A DNA stretch of 64,000 nucleotides from Acanthococcus lagerstroemiae. Lineage: Eukaryota > Arthropoda > Insecta > Hemiptera > Eriococcidae. Positions 34,682 to 44,908 of the stretch are shown one piece after another. The stretch lies in assembly GCA_031841125.1 (NCBI GenBank), contig CM063112.1, positions 19,680,603 through 19,744,602 on the forward strand, given 5' to 3'. A model generated the notes under the pieces. That model saw nothing but the letters and a program-made list of their open reading frames with translations. It ran no database searches and was not told the DNA's origin. Position 1 is the stretch's first letter. Each line of letters starts with the position of its first letter. A program made the position numbers and the translations under genes.

Positions 34682-36829
34682 CTAACCAAGTCGATGCAGA
34701 TGTAATTTTCGACTTAGAACGGAACGTACGTCATGCGTAAATCTTAATGCATCTAAAACAGGAAGAAGGCCCAGCAACGCTGTATCCGACTGATCGCAGA
34801 ACCACGATTTTATTGGAATTGCGTTATCTGTAACAAAATGTCATTGAAAAAGGGGTTCGAACAGTTTTTTTCGTGATTTCAGAAGCTAACGAGTTCTTAG
34901 TGGTCTCAGAATAACACGAATGTTAAACATCCAGGTTATTCCCTCCCACCGCAATGTCAACAGATCCATTACGAGAATTAACAGAACGATTTAGATAAGA
35001 TAACAAGTGTACGCGGAAACTTTCCAGATACTAACAAAGAATGCTAACATAACGGTCATGTTTTTCAATTATAACTTAATTGAACACAACAGAAGTTTAA
35101 ATCACTTCGTATACAAACCTGGGTAACCTTTGTATGCACCAGGCGAATTATCAAGAATAAATATATTTGAAAGATCGCCCGTGATGGCGGAAAGATCCTT
35201 AGTGTAGGAGCCCAACTCAGGGGTGCAATGTTGTCTGTAATATCGTCGTTTCAATATACCACGATTATTATCGAGTTTGTCGGCGACGCCGGCACCGTAC
35301 ACTTCCATACTGGCAGTGAATACGACTAGTTCGTACCATTGCGACACCTAAAATACAACACGACGTTCGAGCTTAGTTCGATACAGGCCTAACTTCGAGT
35401 TCAGCAGGTAGCCAACATTAATACTCACGATATCGAGGAAAAAGTCGACAAAAGGCCTCTTATGTACAAAGAATCGAACTGGATGTCTTTCGATAGTAAC
35501 CCTTAATACAAAATCAGGTGGAATGTTGGGCTTGTTGGCTTGTCTGATGACACCGTCATGGTTTGAGTGAATCAAAGTTTCATCCAAGTCCAATACAAAC
35601 ACCTTCCGCCTCACTAAACCTAGAAGCGAATGAAAAAGTCGTAAAATTCTTTGTTTTCAAGAGAATATCAACATTTCCAAACGAAATATCACTTACTCAG
35701 TCTGTGCAATGAAAGTGGTGATAAGGGGTATTCGTCGTATTTAACGGTCTGATGGTAACGTATCTGAAAGCAGGAAAAAATAAGTGTGATTCATTATTGA
35801 ATAATCTCGTACACAGAAGCGAGCAAGCACAAAGATACACAAGAAAGTTCATTACATAAGTTCTTCAATTCTAACGATCAACAACCTATTTTCGTTCCTA
35901 ACTGTAATATCAGATCTTCACTAATTTGAGAGAACACAGAGAACCTCATTCCTCTCACCTACAGCTAAATTTGAATGAGCCACCACGGAGGATAACTGAA
36001 AGGGAAACACCTCAAATGAGACGTATTGGCTCCTACTTCTGTTTAAAATTTATTTTTGATTCTAATACTCCGCATAATGATAATGATGCAGAAATATAAA
36101 ATAGGTAACCAGCACAAATAATAGCGTATTTTGGCATAAAAATATACGAGAAATCTGGGTGACCGCCAAGAAAAAATTTATCAAACCCCTGGCTGTTTTA
36201 ATTTCATGTTTACAGCCTAAATGTGTGTCCACTGAATACCGTCAAGTGTATACGGCATAGCAGGATCTCAGAGCATTCAACAGCATCAGATTAAGTCCTT
36301 ATGTAACGTGTTATTGAAACATGTTTTCATGTGATTTAAATTCCGTATCTTTGCATTCAGTGATTAGTCGACACTACAAAAATGCGAGCCTGCTCGGTAT
36401 CAGTTGATCTTCTTATATACAAGAACTAGCACTGAATACTAAGATTTCAATAATTTTTCTAAATACAGAAAGAGGTATGCCTCTGTTACTCAAGGGTGAA
36501 GAACAATAATTTGACAATTTTGACGGAACCTTCAGATAGCTCGGGACAAGCAAACTAATCTGCTTCGTAATGAATAACGTACCCCAAGGTTCCTCAATCA
36601 TCTGTAATCCAATTTCAAAGGTCTCGAAGGTGGTAAAACTCACCCCAAACATTAGGAACCCTCAAGGGTAACCAACTGAAAATGGACAGAATGCTCCAGT
36701 TACTGACACGGAAAGTTGATAAGTACTTACTGTCTTCGTTTGTTTCGTTATTAGGAATGATATGCACGTCCATAATCTATATGCTAACAGGAATAAATAA
36801 CGAATACATAACTGGAAAATTTTAAGCAT
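34682..36829 (-). CDS. CTDNEP1: CTD nuclear envelope phosphatase 1 (Dullard)
   Basis: Five exons on the minus strand: 36829-36731, 35763-35697, 35613-35429, 35347-35119 and 34827-34682. Phases agree and the product is 241 aa (human 244). It is a HAD-family serine/threonine phosphatase of the ER and nuclear envelope that dephosphorylates lipin and dampens BMP signalling. Residues about 8-28 are the N-terminal membrane segment. The catalytic DxDxT motif is DLDET at 64-68, followed by LIHSNHDG. Other family blocks are [65 protein letters not shown] and the C-terminal [20 protein letters not shown]. The start at 36829 matches the family N terminus, although an in-frame upstream ATG exists at 36892. 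Exon 4 uses an uncommon GTTTGT donor. Confidence 0.95.
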
Positions 36830-36899
36830 TTGTACTTTATCTTCTTTGAAACACACCATTAATTTGTTATTTATGGAAAACATTAGAAACATTTAATTA

Positions 36900-38300
36900 T
36901 CTGAAGCAATGCATTCCTCATTCACCGTTAAATATTTATTAATTATTCAACCGATTTGAATACATTTTTTTTTTATCAGTTAAATCGACATTAGATACGG
37001 AAATAACAACCGAGAAGGTAAGAAGATAGTTCGCGGCGTGTAAACGAATTTTTTTCTATACGTTTTAGTGTTTTTTATCATCCCCTCTGCACCACAAACA
37101 TGATAAATCAGCCAATTAGCGTCCTTCTATTTTCTTTGGTTTATTTTCTTTCCCTATCACCCGACTGCCGACTGGTTATATTTTGATCTGTGACATCAAA
37201 GCTGCTGTCTCTAAAGCGCTAAAAATTGAGTATTTTACGAAAAATGCGACGAAAACGTTCAAAATGCTATAAAAGATACATAAAACGTCATAAACATGCA
37301 AAAACGGTGTGCAACTTCGAGTATCATTATCCTTGAATAGGAAAAATTTTCATTTCAAGATTATTCAGGTCAGTTGTTACAAACCATGCTGTTGGCAACG
37401 CTGTTTATAATATAACAGTGTAGCCACTTGATAAAAACAGGAAAAATTCAGCAAGAGAGCTACGCGTTGCCCTTTGATGAAAAAAGGAAAATTTCTGATA
37501 AAATTCAAAATTTAAAGAGAAACCTTAGACCAGTAGCGTAGCCAGGATTTTCTCAAGGGAGGAGGGGGGCGAAGTAAGATTTTCATGGGAGAAAAAGTCG
37601 AAAATTGAGGGTTGTTTTTAATTGCCGATATTAGAGAACTATTTTATGAAAAATTAAGGTAAAATTACTGCTCGAGCAAAAATTTTTCGAAAAAATGTGT
37701 TTTAAAGGCAAAAAATTGCTAATTTTTTCATATTTTATATCAGATTTCAAGTGCCTGGGGGCATTCGCCCCCTTCGCCACTGCCTTAGACCAAACACATT
37801 TCTTGTTTTAAATTATCGAAATTCTGTAATAAAATAAATTTAAATAGCAAACTGGCGACTTAACAAAAATGCTCTAAGAAGTTTCAAAATGAAAATGACC
37901 TCAGGTTACTATCAAGATTCCTCATAGAAAAAAATGGCCTCAGGCTTTACGGTTACGGTGAAGATCAATAATTAAGAAAACCGATCCCATATACGGGGAG
38001 GATTGTTATTGAAATTAGACAAAGTTTTTTCGTTTACAGATTACTTTAGTTACATGACGATGAAGTAAAAACAATACAAACTAATAGAGTAGACATTTCT
38101 CAACACTTTCATATTATTATGGTTACATATCTCGGATTCAGAAAGTAAGATATGGACGTATTTCAGAACCCCAAATTCTGTCCATAACCTTTCCCAATGA
38201 TATGGGTTGTTCTGGATAGCTTTATTTCTCGGGTTTTTAACGTAAAAAATAACATAATTTGTATTTGTAAATAAAATTATATTATGTTCATGTACGAGTA
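36900..38300. other. 5' flank of CTDNEP1 and repeats
   Basis: Apart from the hAT MITE at 37531-37782 nothing is recognisable. No promoter motif is distinct. Confidence 0.5.
37531..37782. mobile_element. hAT-type MITE with perfect 8-bp target duplication
   Basis: CCTTAGAC occurs at 37523-37530 and 37783-37790. The termini are CAGTAGCGTAGCCAGG and CTTCGCCACTG. The inside matches the 38.4-kb element (AAGATTTTCA, GGAGAAAAAGTCGAAAATTG, CCGATATTAGAG). There is no coding capacity. Confidence 0.88.
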
Positions 38301-38304
38301 TAAG

Positions 38305-39135
38305 CGACAAAACCTGCACTAAAGAGCGCTAAGAATTCACCTGCGCGGGGGAAACTAAAAGGGCGATCATGGACAGTGGCGTAGCTAGGAGTTTCCCAAA
38401 GGGGGCACAATAAGATTTTCAAAGGAGAAAAAGTCGAAAATTGCGGTATTTTTTAAAAATCGCCGATATTAGAGGACTATGTAAAAATATTGGGAGGGGA
38501 GCACGTGCCCCCCGACGCTACGCCACTGATCATGGCTACTTTCAAATGGAAATACTACTATCCTTAGGAGGGTGAAAAACTGCCGAAAATTATTCCATCC
38601 ACTTGCCATTGACTATAATTATTTTGCTTAATATCAATACAATAAGATGTATGACTTTTTTAAAAATCAATTTCTAATTGATTTAAAGACGTTTAAAGTT
38701 TGCTGTAATCTTGTGAAAAATTGTACATGATCACCTTTTTAGTACGCAGGACTATCAATTTTGGGAACTCCAAGTTTTAGTGCCTATTGGGATTTACACC
38801 TGCACTAGAGTGCGCTGCAAAATTACCTGCGCGGGTGTTAGCGGGTGAAAATGAGTGAATGATCATGTGTACTTTCAAATAGAAACACTGCTATCTTCAG
38901 TAGGGCAAAAAACCGAGTAAAAATTATTCTGCCAGTAGAATTGATTATAATTTAATCTTTTGGTGATGATGCAGTCGAATTTATGACAAATTTTCTATGA
39001 AAGTGAATTTCTAATCGATTTAATGACGGTTGAAGTTTGCTACACGCTTTAAGGTAAATCACACGTGATCAGCTGATCACTCACACATATCGCAGGGCTG
39101 CCAACACTTGAAACTCCAAGTTTAAATTCCAGGCA
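38305..39135 (+). repeat. Two R1 copies side by side
   Basis: Both start CCTGCACTA(A/G)AG and run to AACTCCAAGTTT. The first (to about 38785) carries the 155-bp hAT MITE. The second keeps GGGATTTACACCTGCACTAG at its start and GCTGCCAACACTTG near its end. Confidence 0.7.
38374..38528. mobile_element. hAT-type MITE, shorter relative, inserted in repeat R1
   Basis: The termini are CAGTGGCGTAGCTAGG and GACGCTACGCCACTG. The flanks ATCATGGA and ATCATGGC are an 8-bp duplication with one mismatch. It is 155 bp and shares its interior with the 37.5-kb copy. Confidence 0.86.
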
Positions 39136-39139
39136 GTGA

Positions 39140-39530
39140 TAGAAAGAAATTGAAAAGCGAAAAGTTTTAAGCAAAAAACCTTTGAATTATTCGAATTTTT
39201 GAAAGCGAAAAGTGCTAGCAAAAAGCAAAACAGATAACGGGAAAGCGAAAAGCAAAAAGTTTTATTCAATTCGCTTTTTAGTTTTTACTTAATTGGTGAG
39301 ATGATTTTTAATGTGATTTTTGAACTTTATTCAATAGACTCTTGACTCTTTTCATCCTTGTTGATTTTGAGTTTTAGCAAAAGCGGAAAGCAAAAAGTTT
39401 TAAGTCAAAAGTTTTTAAAATGTGGGAAGTGAAAAGCAAAATAAACGTTGAAAAAGTGAAAAGCCGAAAGTGCAAGTTTTATTTTTCAAGGTCAAAAGCA
39501 AAATTGAAAAGGAGAAGCGTTACTGAATCG
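39140..39530 (+). repeat. AAAGCGAAAAGC-type purine-rich low-complexity tract
   Basis: Degenerate repeats of GAAAGCGAAAAGCAAAAAG and AAAAGTTTTAAG fill this stretch between R1 and G1. Nothing coding is visible. Confidence 0.6.
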
Positions 39531-39709
39531 CTCTCCATCACTGCTCACAGGTTATTGGGAAATTAACATTGCCTAGGTAGCGTTAGTGTAACACACTAAG
39601 ATACTAACACAAACTAAGTAACACTCAACACATTTGAAACGTCTGGGAGATTATTACAGTTTCCCTATTCTTCTACATCAAAAATCGCGATTTTCAATTT
39701 CACGTAACT

Positions 39710-41310
39710 CGGGGGCTTCGCCCCTTGGCCGCTTCGCGCCTCGTCCGACCATCACAGTCCTCAGTGTTTGGTCTAAAACGTTTGTTCTTGAGTTGAGGTT
39801 TGCTTTGCGCTTCTTTTGCTCCCCCTCTATCAGCGATCGTCAATCTTCCACCGCATGAACCTCCTTCCATCCTCCTCCACCACGACCCCCACATTCACCA
39901 CGGTCGCTCTCCGCCTCCACGATCATACTTCAACAGTCGCAGCCCTCCTCAGCCACGAAGTCCTCCTCCACAACGGCCATAATCTCCTACCAGAGGCTTC
40001 AATGCCCACCCCATGGTCTTTTACCTCCGCAGTACCCCCCTGCGAACCCTTTCCTTCTGCACATTCGGGTGGGCCCTCTCCCTTGGACTTTCTCCTCACC
40101 TCTACAATCATCAACCACCACAACCAACCTCCACCACCTAGGCCTCCACAGCTTCTCTCCCACATGACACCCTCTGTTCAACCCTCTAATCATCACCCAG
40201 TCTTCCAACTAGTCTCACCCCAATCAACCTCTTCCACCCGAGTGCCCTCCCCCATTAGGACCACGTCCCCCGACCACCGCAACACCACTATGGCCTTCAT
40301 TTCTGTTCACGTACCACACTCCCGCCAAGACCTCTTCACCCATAACTATGCCTTCCCAATTAAGGTGTTCATCCCTCGCTACAGCCTTCCCCTTCCACTG
40401 CTCCTCCTCTGCGGCCTCCTTGTCCCAACTCCTTCCCAGATCCCCTGGTCCTCCACTCGGGAGCTCCCACCACCATGACCACCCTTCCCCTTCAGACCCC
40501 GCTACCAGCCCCTCCCGCACCATGGCTTTCATTTCCCTCCCCAGTCCCTCTTTCACCCAGGCCTTCCTCCTCCACCAGGACCTCTTACTCACCATTACCC
40601 CTCCCTCCCCCACCAATGCCTTCATCCCCCTCCTGGGGCCACGCCCCATGGATCTCTTCCCCATTCTGGAGCTCCCTCCACCATGAACCACCTCTTAGGG
40701 GTAGGCTACCCTTGGAGAAATGAGCAATTAGTGGGACAGGGTAGGTTATCCGCAGTCTCTAATCCCTCCCCGATGGCGGCCTTAGTCCCTCTCTACAGCC
40801 TTCCCCTTCCGCGACTCCATCACCCTACAGCCTCCTCGCTCAACCACCTCAAAGATCCCCTGGTTCTCTTTCTACCACCATGACCACCGCTCCCCCAGGA
40901 GAACCCTTCCCCTCAAGACCCCCTTCCCGGGATTAGAATCTTCCGCACTACGGCCTTCATTTGCCTTCCCGGCCGCCTCTCTCACCAAGGACTTGCTCCT
41001 CCACCATGAGTACCTCTTACACCCTTGGGCCTTTATCTACCAAAGTTTTACTGCCCCTCCACCACTACCTCCTCTTTCCACAATGGCCACCCTCTCCTAA
41101 CAAGGATTTCCTCCACTACCAGAACCCCTCACCCACCACTGCCCATTGAGCTTTATCTCCTTTCACAGCCACTGTCCTCACTATGGTCCTCCGACCCCCT
41201 CGAAGATCCCTGGCCGTCCACCCAGGAGCTCTCACAACCATCCCCCCCCCCAAGAGCCCGAGCCCTTTCCCTTTGGGGACCCCCGATGATGATGATGACT
41301 TCACGAGGAC
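39710..41310 (+). repeat. GC-rich repeat G1 with diverged ~350-415-bp internal units
   Basis: It is C-rich and pyrimidine-biased, unlike its surroundings. CTACAGCCTTCCCCTTCC recurs at about 40379 and 40793. GATCCCCTGG with CCACCATGACCACC recurs at about 40440 and 40855, and more weakly at 41204. The bias yields long proline-rich frames on + and glycine-rich frames on -, but these are not gene-like. A partner copy is at 1-540. Confidence 0.8.
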
Positions 41311-44300
41311 CTGGGATCTCAGAGTCTGCCCTATTCATGAACACTATATCTGCCTTTACACGTATCTTAAGTTAGACTATTGTTATATCTTGCAACTTGA
41401 GATCTTGGAGATTATAGGTAATTATGTCATTATGTCTTATTATGTTGGTTATGTTTTAAAACTTGGAGATGTTTTATGTTAGAACAGATCATGTCCTTGA
41501 TAGTAGCTGATCTGCCCCTGCAATTTTTCTGATTTTTAGGTAGGCAACCCGCAGTCTTTTTTTTCTCTCCCAGGTGGCGGCGGCGGCGGATTTTACTTTT
41601 TAGGGTGTGTGCCCGCGCACAGCGCTGCAAGCACCCTATTGCAATTGCTTTTTCATTTTTTTTCTTTAAATAAGAGCGAATTGTTTACAGCTCATAGTTC
41701 AGTTTTAGCTCAGTTGCGTTTAGATCGTTAGATTGGTCTTAAGGTGGAGGCGTGTGGAAGAGATGAGAGTGCTAACCTCAACAGATTCTCATTCTGGCGT
41801 TCGTGGCGTATATTTGTTTTATCGCATAGACGTTGGTACTGTGTCTGAATATTAGCTTCAAAGCTTAAACATTTCAGATTTGGTTTTGTTTTATCAATAC
41901 CAGTGTAGGAAGTTGGCGCAACAACACCAGAATGCGGAGAAGCCGGAAGTTTTTGCAGTTTTAGGATAAATTTGAGAAGCCAGAAGTTGGAAGCTGAAAG
42001 TTTTTCAGCTTAAGCAAACACCCTCTTACTACCTCGCTATCTGCGAGGTAGCTTGTTCAGTATATTTCACGTAATTTCATTAAAAAAATGTCCATGTAGG
42101 TAATTCTTTTTTATATCCTGATAGCTCATTGCTATATTGCTAAAATTTTATTTCACTCAACTTTCTTTCAAAAATGATTTTTATAACACGTCAAATGTGT
42201 TCAAAGATTCTTTTTATATGTTTTTTTACATGAACGAGTTAAATTATCCCCTGATAGAAACAGGGCTACCAACATAGGTATTTTTGGTGAACTTCCCAAT
42301 TGACTTACACATTAAACCACAGAAAATCTTTGAAAAATTACCGTCCCTATGGCTTCGAATTTTTCAGTTCACGAATACCTGTATGTGTGAGAATGAAAAG
42401 GCGCTTATATGTTTGCCACCCTTGAGTAAACCCGAGACGTGGGATGATCTAAGACAGAAAAATATGTTTACTTTCAAATTACAATAATAACCAAGTATTT
42501 TCAATAACATATAGTACCTATCTAGGAAGTACATGGCCTCCTGACAGAAGAATTCTCCAGTTCATGAGGAAAGTACTCAACCCATTCCTGATTTTAATAA
42601 CAATTGCTGCTCGACCATTTCCTAGTTCAAAACTCGGGCTCAAAAAATAACTTTCTGAGAACTTTGAATCAGGAAACTTCACCTACAAACGGTTCTGAAA
42701 ATTTAACAGTATTTTCAAACCTGTAAGAGTTTTACAAAACCTGCACGAGAGAGCGCTACAAATTCACCTGCGAGGGTGAAACTGAAAGGGTGGTCATGGA
42801 TATGTCTGAATGGAAATACTGCTATCCTTAGGAGAGGGTAAAGAACGGCCGAAAATTATTCCACCCACACTTGCATTGACTATAATTCTATTGTTTAGTA
42901 ACACAATACAATAAAACTAATCTTTTTTCTTTCTTTTTTTTCCTTAAATCAATTTCTAATTAATGTAAAGACGTTTAAAGTTTGCTGCAATCTTATGAAA
43001 TATTGTACATGATCACCTTTTCAGTACGCAGGACTACCAACTTTGGGAACTTCAAGTTTTAGTGCCTCATGCAACTACTTGACCATTTCCTCAACAGATT
43101 TCAAATTAAAGTAGAGGATATTAAAGGAGATGGCCGGACCTGCAGCTAGTTGTGAAAATGTTTACAATAGTTTTGAATACGTCGTAGGAAATGCACTATC
43201 TCCCTAGACCGAAGGGCTGTGTAGTACAATATGTAGATGATAACAACCATTACTCGACCATTTCTTGGAATCTTCTTCTCAAGGCTATAGATGTCCAACT
43301 ACGTTTTAGAAACATAGGCAAGTTTTTCAGATCCAGTTGCTAGCCAGAACTTCATTCTCCAAATTCTCAGAAAAGTATGTCTATAATGCTGAATATTTCA
43401 AGAGGTACACCCTGAACCAGAAATTTCTTCTGTTCAGAGGTATCAATTTCTTCACTAACGTTTTATTTTCACTGCCGTTCTGCCATGAACTCGCCAGTAC
43501 AATAGACTTGCCTAGTAACTGGTTCATAAGCCAAAGGTCAGATACGAAACTGCATCGTATCACCCCTGCACTGGATACTGGGAACATGACGAGAACTATG
43601 GTCAAAACCTCAGCCCTCTTTGATAGCATTAAAACTGATCTCAAAATTGAATCTAGCGACCTGAAAACTTATGAATCCATGGAAATCTCGAATTTCATGT
43701 TAGTTTTTCTATTTTCCATTCTGGAGGCTCCCTCAATGGCCAACAACCCAGATTGAGAAAAAAAACAATTTAATATCCAAAGTATATTTAAATCAATATC
43801 CGAAACTTGTATACGAATTAAGCGGCTGAGAAAAAAGTAAAAATAAGAAAAATAGTTAGAAAAGTCAAACTTCCACGTTACTTTTCATCAAAGCGGCCTG
43901 CCATTTTAGTGGTAGGTTTCTACACTTTATACGTGATGTACTTCTAAATTCAGTATCCATGTTACCATAAACAGAAACATTGACTAGATGGAATAGAAAC
44001 CAGAGTGAAACAGGCAGAAGAGAATAAAAATTTTGTGACGGACCAATCCTCACGATATCAAGCGTGTCAACCCTGAAAGTGTTCTACGAAGATTCTTAGA
44101 AACGCTTGCTGACCTTTGCGTACACCTAAGGCCATATCTAGCGTGTAACTACTGACCAACGAAGCCTGATGAATCACCAAGGGGGGCCTACAATCTTGAA
44201 AATTCACGCATTGGTTCGTTAAAAATTGTTTGTGAGAGGCCCCCATATGACTCGATAGGTGCTACGTTTGATCAGTCCGGGGGGACAGAGAGAGGGGGGA

Positions 44301-44908
44301 TAGGACCTTCCCGAAGTTTAGAGTTTTTAAATCGGCAACAGAATAACACTTTCATTCTGTTAGACATTCTAGCTAGTGCTTGATCACTAGGTAAAATTAG
44401 TCTTGTGCTCGATCATTCAGCTCTGCTTAATAGGGGGGCATTCTAGTCAAAATAATAATACAACCATCGTAGGGATCATGACTGAAGTAAAAGCTTGAAG
44501 TAAGCCTGAGGTTATCCTTGGTTTGTTCAAATTTGAATGACTGAAATAGACAGCCAATTAACTATTACTAAAGTTACAACGAAACTAAAGAAAAATAAAA
44601 AATAGTGATGAAAATATCACGGTGTCTCATCGCCGATATATGATATGGATGAGTCTATAAATATAACGAACAATTATAACAACTACAATTCAGATCCAAA
44701 ATAACAGGATACGTTTAACTTCCAACTGAATCGACAAAAACAAAATAAAAAAATAAAAAAATACCGTCATTTTTACAACGAACAAAACGAAACATGACAT
44801 CTGAAACTACAAAGTAAAATTAAAATAAATTTAAAAAAAATCATAACAAAAAAGTACAGCCTTTAATTTTGTTGAATCAGGTATATAATACGAACCCCGC
44901 GGAAATGT
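41311..44908. other. Repeat-rich gap between G1 and the Tudor gene
   Basis: It holds a GGCGGCGGCGGCGG run at 41575, a short inverted AGGGTG/CACCCT pair near 41600, and R1 at 42735-43075. A 139-codon + frame at 43337-43756 has no similarity I recognise and is within chance expectation. Confidence 0.5.
42735..43075 (+). repeat. Repeat R1 copy
   Basis: CCTGCACGAGAGAGCGCTAC, CTGCTATCCTTAGGAG, GACGTTTAAAGTTTGCTGC and GTACGCAGGACTACCAA follow the order of the 38.3-kb copy. Confidence 0.7.

Noticed and set aside
39816..40478. 220-codon + frame rich in Pro/Ser
   Set aside because: It lies wholly in the C-rich repeat G1, where stops are rare on both strands (a 155-codon minus frame overlaps the 3' side). 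Low-complexity composition and repeat identity argue against a gene.
43337..43756. 139-codon + frame with an overlapping 87-codon minus frame
   Set aside because: No recognisable family or splice context, and a frame of this length is near chance expectation for 64 kb in six frames.
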